A DNA stretch of 64,000 nt, from assembly GCA_017871115.1 (NCBI GenBank), contig JAFCIZ010000006.1, positions 3,410,001 through 3,474,000 on the forward strand, read 5' to 3'. Under the pieces are notes generated by a model. It worked only from the letters and a program-made list of their open reading frames with translations. It had not been told where the DNA came from and did no database searches. Shown in pieces: positions 1 to 13,000 of this stretch. The DNA is from Cunninghamella blakesleeana (taxonomy: Eukaryota; Mucoromycota; Mucoromycetes; Mucorales; Cunninghamellaceae). The translations under genes and the position numbers were made by a program. Position 1 is the stretch's first letter; each line of letters begins with the position of its first letter.

Positions 1-616
1 AAAATAAATTTGGAACGCCCTAAAATAAAAAATAAAAATAAAAAATGAATAATTCCACAAGGAAGATATAAGGATAGTATTTTATATTTACATTGAGATC
101 CATTCCACTTTCACAAAAAGCATGAGGACAAACAGGATGACCTTGATCACAATGAAAGAAAGCTAAAATCATATTTTCAGAAGTAGTGTACATGACTACA
201 TCTACTACAATCCAATCGAGTTCAGTACCATGATCATTTATATCATAATTAAAAATACAATCTAATTTTCTTAAGCGGCATCTATAATAATAATAATAAT
301 AATATAGTAAGCATTATTATAAATTTTTCATTTCATTTATTATAGACAGACAGAAAGATGGATATAATATGTATATTGGAATAGAAAGTATAAATTACCT
401 CGTGACAGCTCCAGCTAAAGTATTTAAATCGACAAACTTTTGAAAATCGTTTTGAGCTAATGTACGTTCTTCAGGATGAACGAAATCTAAAAACTGTCTT
501 CCGAGTAAGAGATCTTTCATTTTATGATGATCTACTTCAGTATTCATAATAGTGGTTGGAAGATAGAGAAATTCATAATCAGGTAAAGATAGGAATGCCC
601 AAAAGCAGGAAGCCAT
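1..616 (-). CDS. PAS-domain protein, 5' part (runs off left edge)
   Basis: Three exons can be read on the minus strand: 616-399, 281-92 and 19-1, with GTAATT and GTAAAT donors and TAG acceptors that keep one frame. The start at 616 gives a protein beginning MASCFWAFLSLPDYEFLYLP. The first ~75 residues look like a PAS fold, with the segment FLDFVHPEERTLAQNDF typical of the PAS helix region. Exon 2 continues with a beta-rich part containing WIVVDVVMYTTSENMILAFF. Fungal proteins with this layout include sensory or GATA-finger transcriptional regulators, but the C-terminal half lies outside the window, so no DNA-binding domain can be seen. The function (light, redox or other sensing) is inference. 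I am fairly confident of the PAS fold and the exon structure, and not of the subfamily. Confidence 0.7.
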
Positions 617-653
617 CTAAAAGAATGAATGAAAGAAAAGTAAAGGTGGTTAA

Positions 654-702
<49 letters not shown>

Positions 703-918
703 AAAAGACTTTTTTATTTTACCAGCACATTAATTTACTTTTAATAAAAAATAAAAAATAAAAAATAATAATATTAAATAAGGGAGTGAAACAAATTGAA
801 GAAAAAGAAAAAGGAAAGAAACAATTTTTTGGAAACAATTTTTTTTTTTTTTTTTAAAAAAAAAAAAATGGGGAAATAGAAAGAGCGATGATATGATTTG
901 GGCTGTGCACAAAGACAC

Positions 919-956
<38 letters not shown>

Positions 957-1011
957 TTTTACTTATATAAACTACATTGCCACTACAAAAAAAAAAAGGG
1001 TCTAATTCCGA

Positions 1012-1049
<38 letters not shown>

Positions 1050-4030
1050 TTATTTTGTGTATCTTTTGAGGTTATAAATATATATTATATATAAATATAT
1101 ATATGTGTGTGTGCCCGTTAAAATTCATTTGCTTATCCAAAAATATAACATATATGGTTAGTAAATATTATGATCTTGCTCATTTTACTAATATAAAAAA
1201 AATTGTGAGTTTCAAAATGAAAGAAAAAAAAAATTTTTTTTTTTTTGATCGAAAGAGAACATCGGTATTTTAATATATTTGATATTCAAAGTATAAAGAA
1301 ATAGAAGGATTAAAGCAATAAGTAGAAGAGATATACACATGACATTCTCACCCTCCTTTACTCCTTAATGCTAATTTGATCTTTCATTATCTCCTTTTTT
1401 ATACAAGACCATAAAACTATATGCCAAAAAGCTTAATCTATTTTTTTTTTTTTTTTTTTTGGTTGGGGGTCTTAAGTCCCCGACTTTGAAATAAACAATT
1501 GATCGGATTACCATTTCTTTAAGAAAATATATATATTATTTATATAAATATAAAAGAAGAAAATGATCATGAAATTATATTGGTTTAGCGGAGATATTAC
1601 GCACTGATCTTTTTCTATTTGGTGTTACCTATCTTTTATAAATGGAAAGAAGAAATTCCCAAATACACGGTTACGTCCATTTCTTCTCGATCGTCAGTTT
1701 AAAATATACAACTTCTTTTTAACTTGCACAAAAAAGAAAAATAGAGGTCTCATCACCAGCAAGTGGAATCTTTTTATTTTTTTTTTTGTTTTGTAAATGG
1801 TATTTTTCACTTGTTTTCTTTCATAAAACTTGTTACATGTAATAATGATAATAATGATAATGATAATGACAATGATAATGATAATAATCTATATATGTTT
1901 ATATAAATTATATATATATATATATATATAAATATATTTATATAATAATGTTTCGCATTTATAATAGTATTAATATAAGGTCTATTTTTTTATTTTTTTA
2001 TTTTTTTACGATTTAATAGAATTGATCCATAACTAAAAATAGATAAGTGATCATAATAATATCGTCTGACTTTGGCAATCAAAAATAAACCTGGTAATAA
2101 AGTTTTTCTATTAAAAACTCAGCTGGAATCTTTTTAAGCAACTTTTTTTTCCATATGAAATAATAATATACTTTTCTAACTATCTTCCTTTTTTAGTATG
2201 ATGAAATATAAAAATGATATTTCCTTCTTCCCCCGAAAAAAAAAAAAAAAAATGATTGATCGATTGATTAATTGAATTATATATTGATATTAGTTGTTAT
2301 CACTTAATTTGTATAAACTTAAAATAACTGCTAACTAGCAATCGCGCGATTAACCAAGTCGGTGACATTGTGTAACAAGAAAGAAAATTATGACAAATAT
2401 GTTAAAAACAATCGATCATAAACAATTTTTTTTATGTAAAAAAAATCAAGTTTAACTAGCGCTCTTAAACTCCAATTTAAACACATAAATTTTTATTTAT
2501 GAAGCGCATAAACTTATTTTTTCTTTATAATTCACATGTGTTGTGGGTTTTTCTCTCTCTTTAAAAAACCAAACCATAAAAAGTGGCCTTATACCATTGG
2601 TTTATATTGGCATAACTATAATACTAGATGCTCCTGGTACATTTCTTTTTAATGATAGCGGTTGGATGAATATCTAATTTCTTTTAAAAAGTCAATTTCG
2701 CAACCATCTTTTTTTTTTTTCAAATTACACAAACCATACTTTATTATTAATACGTAATATTTTATGTACTTTTATAATAATTACTAATGTATCCGCTGCT
2801 TTTTTTGCATATTCATATTTTTCATCAACATTTCTTCTACTATTACAATATTCAAATTTTAATTGCTGTAGATATAGTCATTGTTGGCAACATATCCTTC
2901 AATACTTCTCATTTTTCAAAACAGTTTTGAGATCCTTATTTTTATTTATTACCTTGTTTTTCAAATGATGTTGTTTCTAAGTTGCTTTTTTTGTTAGTTT
3001 TCTTTATTTTTTCTCTCTACTATTTATCCATTACATATATATATATATATACCACTACGAATAATATAATTGTTGATGATTTTTGGATCAGAAAAACTAT
3101 ATTCTTAAGATACAGTCAATATTATCACACAAGAAAATTAGCAAGTAATGGTTGGAATTTCTATAATTAATAATACCTTATCCATCATCATGATCACTTT
3201 TAATCATAATCATGACAATAGAATAATAAATATAATATATTAACTAGTATATAGAATTATAATTATTAGTATATTGACAATACTTCCTTTTCAGGTAATC
3301 TATTTTTTTTTAAAGGATATTGTTCTTCATCAAAATCATATTGTTGTACTTTTATTGTAATAATTTGTAATTACTTTAATGTTAATAATAAAAATTTACA
3401 TGAGATTAAATCTTCTTTTTTTAGAGATAAAAAAGAATCATAAAAACAATTGTTTTTTATTTTCTGTTTGATGTATAGATTTATAAGATATCATTGAAAG
3501 GATCATATAATAAATAAACTCGTATGAAAAGAAAGGTAGCTAAAAATGATTAATCAATGTTATTATTATTTATAGGAATAAAAAGAGATAAAAACTGACA
3601 GATAAATGGATTTAATTAAGAGGGGAGAGGGGGCCCAAATAGAATTTTTTTCCTTTTTTTTTTAAAAAAAACTGGTATTAAATATCAAAATGGGGGGGGG
3701 AGAGAAAGTGTTAAAAGTTTCCAAAATATATGTTAAATATATATATATTTATATATTTACACAAAAACAATGTAAAGACCTCTATTAACAAAATATATAA
3801 ATCTTTTAAATTTTATATTGTACAAATAAAAGTAAATTACATGAATATATATATATATATATAATACAATTGAAAGTTCATTTATTAATATTCTTTTATT
3901 TTTTAAAAAAAAGCATCCATTGCCTTTTATAGTTTCTACTTACGTGACCATTTTTCTTTTTTTAAAAAAAAAAAGAAAAAAAAAAGAGATATGAAATTAA
4001 TTTTTAACCTTTCTTTCCAGCTTTTTTTTT
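617..4030. other. Intergenic spacer with divergent promoters
   Basis: No convincing gene is visible in these 3.4 kb between the minus-strand PAS gene and plus-strand RPA135. The region holds an (ATT)n microsatellite at about 653-702, another at about 921-956, an A tract of about 32 nt at 1015-1047, (AT)n runs and a GATAAT-rich stretch near 1840-1890. A 12-bp palindrome AATCGCGCGATT near 2340 stands out against the AT-rich background. Short ORFs here are low-complexity and hydrophobic. A pyrimidine-rich tract ending in CCAG at about 4020, just before the RPA135 start, could be a 5'UTR intron acceptor. Confidence 0.6.
653..702. repeat. (ATT)n microsatellite
   Basis: About 16 uninterrupted ATT units lie just upstream of the PAS gene start. 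A second array of about 12 units is at 921-956. These are simple sequence repeats with no coding meaning. Confidence 0.9.
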
Positions 4031-7000
4031 ATGCCATCAACGTTTAATACATTAGAACGGGAACGTCTATTCCGTGAACCACCATCAACAGAATATGGTG
4101 TTCCTATTTTACAAGAAGCGGTAAAACCACACATTGAATCTTTTAATAGTTTAACTGAATTTAATGGTGAACAAGAAGGTTTGTTAGATTATGCTATGAA
4201 AGATATCGGTGTACAAACTATTTTTGATTATACTAGCGATCGTCATGAATCGTCAAAAGGAGAAGCTTTAGGTAATAAAATGACTTATTGGGTAGAACAA
4301 CCAACTATTCTTCCACCTATGGTAAATGAACGTGATGTCACCACTTTGAATCGTAAAACATACCCTACCGAATGTCGTGAACGATTAACAACTTACCGTG
4401 GACGTTTACAAGTTAAATTATGCTGGAGAATTAATGACGGCCCCATGCAATCGGATGTGCGTGATCTTGGTTTAATCCCTATCATGGTACGCTCCAATCG
4501 ATGCCATCTTAATGGTATGTATCCCAAACAGTTAGTAGCCCATAATGAAGAATCAGAAGAAATGGGCGGTTACTTTGTTGTTAATGGTATTGAAAGGTTA
4601 ATCCGTTTATTAATTGTCCCTCGTCGCAACCATGTCACTGCTATCATACGTAACTCTTTTCAAAAGAGAGGCCCTACTTATTCAATTTACGGTTGCGCTA
4701 TTAGATGCTCCCGTCGTGATCAAACCACTCATACCAATACTGTTCATTATCTTGAAGATGGTAATGCTATGTTCCGTTTCGCTTGGCGTAAACAAGAATA
4801 TATGGTTCCTGTAGTCTTGATCCTCAAGTGTTTAATAGATACATCTGATAAAGAAATATTTGATGCTTTATGTCAAGGGGATATTAACAATACTTTCTTA
4901 ACCGATCGTGTAGAATTACTTTTACGCAGTTTTAAAATGTATTCTTTATACACTCGTGATGCTTGCTTAGCTTATATTGGTGAAAAATTCCGTGTTATTA
5001 TGGGTTTAGCAGAAGATTTATCTGATATTGAAGTTGGAAAAGAATTAATAAGAAAAATTATATTAGTACATCTTGACAGTTTCCATGATAAATTCAATTT
5101 ATTAATGTAAGGTTTTATTTTATTTTATTTTATTTTTTAAAAAAAAGTGTATACAAGTATAATCGTATTAATTTTTTTTATTTTTGTATATACTATTCCT
5201 AATATTAGTTATATGATCCGTAAATTATATGCTTTAGTATCTGGTGCATGTTGTGCTGATAATCCTGATGCTCCTCAACATCAAGAAGTATTATTAGGTG
5301 GGCATATATTCAATATGATCATTAAAGAAAAAGTATATGACTGGCTTCAAAGTATTCGACAACAAGTTAGAACTGATATCCGATTATCACCCCAAAAAGT
5401 GGATCTTTTTAACAGTAAGTATAAATACTTGTTTGTATATTTATTATTAGAAATCAATTTAATAATTATTTTTTTTTTTAAATATTTTTGATAATTCTAG
5501 AAAATTATATTTTAAATACACTTCGTAAGGTTGGTGCGGATATTGGTACAAAACTTGCTTATTTTTTAGCTACTGGTAATCTTATAAGTAAAACTGGTCT
5601 AGATTTACAACAGGTAATTACTTATAATTGTGAATAAATTAATAAATAAAACTATTTGTGATTTTTGGGTACTGATTAAAGGTAATATAATTTTAGTTTT
5701 CCGGTTTTACTATAGTGGCAGAAAAACTTAATTTCTATCGTTACATATCACATTTCCGTTGTATCCATCGTGGTGCTTTCTTTGCTGAACTTAAAACAAC
5801 ATCCGTACGTAAATTACTTCCCGAAGCATGGGGATTCCTTTGTCCAGTTCATACACCTGATGGTTCACCATGTGGGTTATTAAATCACTTGGCACATAAA
5901 TGTAAAATTGTAAATGAACCTTTAAACACAGAACATATCCCTTCCTTGCTTTCTGCATTAGGTGTATCACAAACTGTATTACATTCTATTTCTAGACCAG
6001 ATGATGTTGCAGTACTTTTAGATGGTCGTATTGTTGGATGGTGTACTCCTAAAACCGCTGAAAAAATTGCTACTAGTTTGAAAGTATGGCGTGTAAATCA
6101 TGAAAAAAACGTACCTTTTGATCTTGAAATTGCTAATGTTCCTATTTCTTATGGTGGTGAATATCCCGGTCTTTATATCTTTTCCCATCCAGCCCGTATG
6201 ATGCGACCTGTGAAATATTTAGGAAATGGAAAAACAGATATGATTGGTACTTTTGAACAAGTTTATATGGATATTGCTTGTATGGATGATGAAGTAGTCC
6301 CTGGTGTAACTTCTCACCAAGAATTCGCTCCTACTAATGTACTTAGTATTATTGCAAATATGACTCCATTTTCCGATTTTAATCAATCTCCTCGTAATAT
6401 GTACCAATGTCAGGTAGAGTACCAATATATATAAAGAAAAAGAAAAAGAGAAACGAGTATAAATTTGTATGAAATAGTATCTAATTATATATATTTGTAT
6501 TTGTATTCATATTCATATTCATATTAAAAAATTAGATGGGTAAACAAACTATGGGTACACCTTCTTCCGTATTAAATCGTCGTACCGATAATAAATTGTA
6601 TCGTATTCAAACAGGTCAAACACCAATAGTTCGACCTGAATTACATAATGAATATGGATTGGATGCTTTCCCCCAAGGGGCTAACGCTATCGTTGCAGTC
6701 ATTTCTTATACCGGTTATGATATGGAAGATGCTATGATTCTTAATAAATCAGCACATGAACGCGGATTTGGTTATGGTACTGTTTATAAATCTGAAATTG
6801 TAGATCTTTCTGATTATCGTCAACGTGGAGAACCTATTACATGTCGATTTGGATTGGATAGTAAAGGAGGAAAATACAAAGATTATTTAGGAAGAGATGG
6901 ATTACCTCACATTGGAGCTCATTTGAAAGCAGATGATCCTATTTGTGCTTATGTTGATGAATCTAATGGAAGATGTATTGTGAAAAAGTACAAAGGTCCT

Positions 7001-7870
7001 GAAGATGCTTACGTTGATGAAGTACGATTAGTAGGTGATGATGCTGGTAATGAATTACAAAAGGTTCACATCAAGTTAAGAATTACTCGTTCCCCTGTTA
7101 TTGGAGATAAATTCTCGTCTCGTCACGGTCAAAAGGGTGTTTGCTCTCAAAAATGGCCCGCAGTTGATATGCCTTTTACAGAATCTGGAATGCAACCTGA
7201 TGTTATCATCAATCCTCATGCTTTCCCCTCTCGTATGACAATTGGTATGTTTGTTGAAAGTTTAGCTGGTAAAGCTGGTGCTCTACATGGTATTGCTCAA
7301 GATTCTACTCCATTCAAATTTAATGAAAAGTACACTGCTGCTGACTACTTTGGTGAGCAATTATTAGCCGCTGGTTATAATTATCATGGTAATGAACCTA
7401 TGTATTCTGGTATCACTGGTGAAGAAATGAAAATGGATATTTATATTGGTGTTGTTTATTACCAACGTCTTCGTCATATGGTTAATGATAAATTCCAAGT
7501 TAGAACTACTGGTCCTGTTCATAACTTAACGATGCAACCGGTAAAAGGTCGTAAACGTGCTGGTGGTATTCGTTTTGGTGAAATGGAACGTGATTCTTTG
7601 TTAGCTCACGGTACTAGTTTCTTATTACAAGACCGCTTAATGAACTGTTCTGATTACTCTCATGCTTACGTATGTCGATTATGTGGTTCATTGGTATCAC
7701 CAATTTCAACTCGTGTTATATCTTCTTTATCCTCCAAACGCACTTATGAATGTCGATCCTGTCAATCCTCTGAAGGTATTGATTTAGTAGCTATACCTTA
7801 TGTATTCCGCTATCTTACAACTGAATTGATGAGTATGGGTATTCGTTTAACTCTTGGTGTAAAGCCATAA
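4031..7870 (+). CDS. RPA135: RNA polymerase I second-largest subunit RPA135
   Basis: This is the beta-like subunit of RNA polymerase I, which transcribes 35S rDNA in the nucleolus. Exons are 4031-5106, 5209-5414, 5501-5613, 5697-6413 and 6536-7870, all with GT-AG introns. The spliced length is 3447 nt, or 1148 aa, close to the yeast protein. The N-terminus (TLERERLFREPP, then LQEAVKPHIESFN) is specific to the Pol I subunit and unlike RPB2 or RPC128. Hallmarks include CPVHTPDGSPCGLLNH, the active-site region GYDMEDAMILNKSA, IGDKFSSRHGQKGVCS, the MTIGMFVESLAGKAGALHG segment, and a C-terminal zinc ribbon CRLCG...CRSC. The chosen start matches the family N-terminus. Introns 1-3 cluster in the middle third. 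No break or missing catalytic residue was seen. Confidence 0.96.
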
Positions 7871-8474
7871 ATAATGTATTTTATAGATTTTTTTTTTTAT
7901 TAATTTAACTTTATTATATATGTCACATTATATATAATACATTCATCTTACACATGTACTCTTTTTTTTTCTTATATATTTTATTTTATTCATTTTCATT
8001 ATATTCTATATTTTCTTTTTGCATTTTTTTTTATTTTTATTTTGTTTGTTTCTTTTCTTTCGTATATTATTTTACATCAATTATTATAATTAAAAAAATA
8101 ATTAAAAAAAAAAGCATATACCCTTTTTCTTTTTAATTATATTCATATTTTAGAGGTACACAATGGTAATTATTACTATTATTAATACAAAATTATATTA
8201 AAATATGAATGATATCAAAACTTATTTTTCAAAAACTTAAAACATAAAACATCTTCCTTCTGAAGGTCTTTATTTACGCTCAAAAAGCGAAGATCTCAAG
8301 TAAAATATAATATAATATAATAACCAAGGATTGATAATAAATGACATGCTGCAATTATTCTTGAATTAATAAAATAACAAATCATTTTATATTGAAGGGT
8401 TTTTATTTAATCAATAAATAAAAAGAAGAAATCATTAAAATACAAAACAAATTAAATGGAAGAGTATCTCTGAT
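7871..8474. other. Spacer downstream of RPA135
   Basis: AT-rich with T-rich low complexity; the apparent ORF at 7954-8136 is a Phe/Tyr-rich translation of it. AATAAA-like signals occur after the RPA135 stop. No other feature was recognised. Confidence 0.6.
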
Positions 8475-9086
8475 ATGGAATCTGAACTCGCTACATTAGC
8501 CACTATTACAAATCAAATTTATGTTTATGCATGCATTCTTTTGTCCAACAACAAATTTGAGCTGTTAACAAGATATACGAAAGAAAAATTAACTACTGAC
8601 GAATTGAAAAAAGTTATTATTTTATTCTATTATAAAAACAGTATCAAGACAAACCAACGCTTTAGCCAGGGCATACAATACAACTAAAAAAAAAAAGTAC
8701 GGCTGGCCTATAAGGCGACAAAGGGTTTATGGCAAATGTATCAACAAATTATAGGTACTAAAGAAAACAATGAAAAAAAGTGATATATATTGGTGGTACT
8801 GGTAAAACATACAGTTCGAGAATCAAGGAGTTTTAAAAAATTCTGATCAATTTATCAGGTATCATGAATCAAAATATTCCATTGTAATTATTGATGAATT
8901 TCAAAATTCAAAACTATGTTGTTATTGTAAAAATGTAACTAAACATCCAAAAAAGACCAACAGTAAGAATTTAGATGTGATAGTATGCGTCAAAAACCAA
9001 TACACTCCAATAAAAAAAATCACTGTAGTGAAAATAGGAAAGTCAACACTGTTATCAATATTATAAAACCTGGATTTTATGAGTAA
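8475..9086 (+). pseudogene. Decayed TnpB/Fanzor-like (OrfB family) nuclease relic
   Basis: Several frames must be joined to see one protein. They are 8475-8687 (starts MESELATLATITNQIYVYAC), about 8700-8780 (RLAYKATKGLWQMYQQIIG), 8783-8829 (IYIGGTGKTYSSRIK), about 8828-9020 (ending with the zinc-finger region) and about 9021-9086. Family hallmarks are IIDEFQNSKLCCYC, which matches the DEFxTSxxCxxC pattern at the RuvC-II/zinc-ribbon junction, and ENRKVNTVINI near the end, which matches the RuvC-III NRDVNAxxNI pattern. The catalytic Asp of that last motif is Lys here. At least three frameshifts (some in A runs) plus this substitution indicate a dead copy. The GGTGKT string looks like a Walker A motif but lies where the family has a GDG-type motif, so I do not call an ATPase. 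No terminal repeats were recognised. Confidence 0.6.
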
Positions 9087-10033
9087 TTAATTGAGGGCAG
9101 CTCACTTATACATATCTAATAAATTATCAACTGCTAGACATGATCATACCAGACTAATAGAAAATATTTTTGTTTAAAAACAACTATTAATGAATTTAAG
9201 ACTATATTTAATATTCTTTGGGGGCTCTATAAAAAAGTGTAGAATATGTTGATAACCTCTTCCCTTCTGAAAATATTATTTTTATTCTTAATTTCATTTT
9301 TTGATCACTTATACTTTCTATCCTTCTTTTTCCTTTCTTTTTTTTTTTTTTTTTCTCATTTTTTATTTTCTCTTTTTTATTTCGATTTTTATACAATCTC
9401 CTAGATTTTTTATATAAATTCTCACACTTTCTAAATAATTTCTTTTTTCAAAATTTTACAAACTTCTTTTAATTCTTTGTACTCTTTTTTATAACTTTAT
9501 TCATTATTATCTCTTTTATAAAATTTATCCATGATATCAGGTAGCTTGCTTGTAGAGTGTAAATCTTTTAAAAAATAAATACTCTTTCAGATTTAGATTT
9601 TATAATAACTCTGGTATCATTATAATAAACAAATTCACTATGGATATAATTAATGCCATTTGTCTCAATTGTATTTATTATGCTAAGCTATCTGATCTTG
9701 TTTACGTTATTATATAGATATGAGCAAAATAAAAATAAAAAAAAATGATGGATAAAATTCAAGCACATTTAGACTATTCACTTTCTTTCCAGTGGAGTTT
9801 AAAAAATATTTTATAGTAAAAAAAAAAAAAATTACTCCTTTCTCTTTTTTCAAAAATTTCAAATTTATCCTATTTATATTTGTCATATTTTACTTTATTG
9901 CTTTGTATATATAAACATATAAATCTATTGAGCCATTAGCAATTAGACATACATATAAAGCTTTGTAAATATATAATATAATCATATATATATATTTATA
10001 CACTCTCAAATAGATTATTATTAATTTTATTAA
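9087..10033. other. Intergenic spacer, promoter side of the 1064-aa gene
   Basis: T-rich and A-rich low-complexity sequence with TATATA stretches at 9970-10010, close before the next start codon. The minus-strand ORF at 9208-9396 is Lys-rich translation of a poly-pyrimidine tract and is not supported. Confidence 0.5.
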
Positions 10034-13000
10034 ATGGAAACACCTATTGAAGTATTAAGGATTGAACAAAACATCGTATCTAAAGAATTGAATCGATTTA
10101 GAGCCTGCGATTCAAATAGTCGCTGTTTTTATTGTCGTGAATGGGCACAATATATTTATAAAAAACACTTTGTGTGGAATGCAAAAACACAAGAAGATAT
10201 TTATGCTGATCAATATCATTCAAGTTCTATGTCTACTGGTCATTATTCTATTTGTATGCTTCAAACCCCTTCAGAATCAAAACGAAAAGAAAGATCACCA
10301 AAACTTTCGGAGCAATTTGAAAAATTATTAGAAGCTAAAACTAATATGGAAGAACAAGAAGAGGATAATAATGGAGTAGAGGAAGATGAGGAAGAAGATA
10401 ACGATACAAATGATGAAAATGAATCAACAGCTAATTTAAAGTATAAAGATAATAAAGGCAATGATAAAAAAAAGAATAAAAAGGAACAAAAGAAAATGAC
10501 AGCAACAGAATCCAGTACAACCTTAACACAGGATATTATCCAGGCATGTATTTTATGGCAATCCTTACCAAGCAGTTTATCTGGTTTGCCATCTATTTTT
10601 GAACCTGTCCAATTTAATCCATTTCCTGATCATATTCCATTAGATGATGATTTAAAGGCACCTGCTCAATTATTAGATCCACTCATTATAGAACGACAAG
10701 CACTATGTTTACCATCAGAAGGTTTTCATTTGCTTAAAAATTTAACAGGAGATATTTTACTGTCACATACGCAACCTTCTTGTCATCATGTCAAGCCTGA
10801 TGATCCTTCACCTACTGATTTGGAATTGGAGAGACAAGTGTTAAACGATGATCTTCAAGCAATCACCAATCAAGTTTTGGCAGTAATGGATAAGAGACTG
10901 ATGGCATCTTGGAAACCATTATTAGATTTTTTATACCAATTGGAACATTTAGAAGAACAACGAGATACCTTAATGGGAAAGCAATGTCAAGCAACTGTAG
11001 ACGCTTTCGTGGAGAAACAGCAATTAATTCCGTTTACACAATATTGGCAACAATTTATTAGCCGCCATAACAATAAGAAAAAAAATCAGGTGAATGAGGA
11101 AGCACTATATCATATGATCAACACTTATTTGGACACCTTAGTACAACATGTGCAATCCTTTTTAGATGATTTTGTCAAGCCTAGATTAGAGCAAATTGGA
11201 CAATTGATTCAAAATTTATGGGATTTAGTAGGTCCTACCATACAACATATGGCGGAAAGAATGGCAACTCACGAAGAAAGGGATAAAGGAAATGCCGAAA
11301 ATTGTAGAGCAGTATCACAATCATTAAAGGGCTTACATTCATCAAAAGAGGTAGATGAAGCGATTGATCGAATTCAACATGCTATGGCAGATCGAGTGAA
11401 TGAATATATAAATAGTGTGCAGCAACTAAAACAATCATATACATCAGTACCGGATTCCAGCTCATCATCATCATCATCTGCTAAATCAGCGTTGTTTGAA
11501 AAATTCACTCAAAAAGATTTTAAAAAAAAAGTTAAAAAGTTAGAAACAGGATATACCTCTTTACGACAGTTTTTTAGATACGAAGTATCTCAAAAAATCT
11601 TTCCAGAAACATTATTTTGTAAATTTAGTCTGGTTTGTTTGGGTGCTTTGATGCAAGAAGGGGAAGTGATGGAAGCTATGATTATTGAAACAGAAGTCAA
11701 GCGTTTTATTGAAACTCACCGATTGCTAGTTAAAAGAAGGCAAGCTATTATCTTACAATATGAAGAAGGTGTTCAGGTTGGTCGTCGAGAATTAGCTGGT
11801 ATTTTGGGTAAATTATTTCTTAAGGAAGGGATGCGTATACAAGGGGAAAATTTGGCATTAAAACGACAAAATATGTTACTGAAGTCTATGGGTGTAAATG
11901 ATTCAAATAATGGGCATAAGTCTGCATCAGATACTACTAGTAAAAAGAAAAAGAAAAATAAAAAAAACAAAAACAAGTCAGTGACAGCAACACCAATTGA
12001 AAGCCAAAAAGAGAAAGAGCAATATCATACAATAGAAGATTCTGAAATAAAAAGTCAGGACAAAGAAGATGATGATACAACAGCAATAATACAATCTGAT
12101 CCACAACCTAAGCAACAAACTGATCAAGAACAAGTCATATTATCTACATCTACATCTACATCTTCATCAGCAACTATCACCACACCATCTTCTCCTTTAC
12201 AACTACCTCCACCTTTACCAACTACAATAACGTCGCAAAAACAAAAATTAGAGCCACCTACTATTAAAAAGAAAAATAAGGTACTTGTTATACCAGCATC
12301 TACTCCGATTACCTCTCCTTCCACTTCTTCAACAGAGGAAGCTGTACCAAATATGAAAGAACGTACGGTTCCTCATAAACCAAATATATCAGCAAAAACC
12401 AAAACGGTAAAAACTACTTCGTCTAAACCTATAACAACACAGCCAGTGCCTTCAAAAAATTCTATAAACTCTTCTACTATTACAACTAAATCAACCACGT
12501 CTGAAGTAACAGATGATATACCCGATAGGAAAAGTAAAGATATTGGCACTAATACAACTGGTAAAACTTTGGATGCAAATGAACATATTAATAACGAAAG
12601 GAATAAAGTAGACGACAGTTCTAAGGAAGTTAATAACCATGCACTATCACCTTTAAACTCAGTTACTTCAAATGACATCATTAAAGCAACAGATAATTCT
12701 CACATTATAGAAGAAAACGAAGAAAAACAACAACAGATACAAAAGCATGCTGATATGATAAAACAACTACAACAAGATAAACAAGAACTGGAAACAAAAA
12801 TTATGACATTACAACAAGAAATGGTTAATATGGAACAGCATTATGCAGAGAAATTAAAACAACAGCAGCAGCAAGCTTGGCAATTGTATGAACAGCAACA
12901 AAAAGAAAATAAAGAGTTGCACAGGTATGTACAGCAATTAGAATCACAAATCAAATTAACTTCTCAGCAACCAGCCCTTCCTATCAAAAATAATACTAGC

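Noticed and set aside
4031..7870. RPB2, the RNA polymerase II subunit
   Set aside because: The N-terminus and the internal Pol I-specific segments follow RPA135; the RPB2 N-terminal sequence is absent.
7954..8136. Hydrophobic 60-aa ORF
   Set aside because: Phe/Tyr-rich translation of a T-rich low-complexity stretch with no other support.
8783..8829. Walker A-like GGTGKT, suggesting a Rep helicase or ATPase relic
   Set aside because: The downstream DEF/zinc-ribbon and NRxVNxxxNI motifs place it in a TnpB/Fanzor-like frame; the string is a mutated GDG-type motif.
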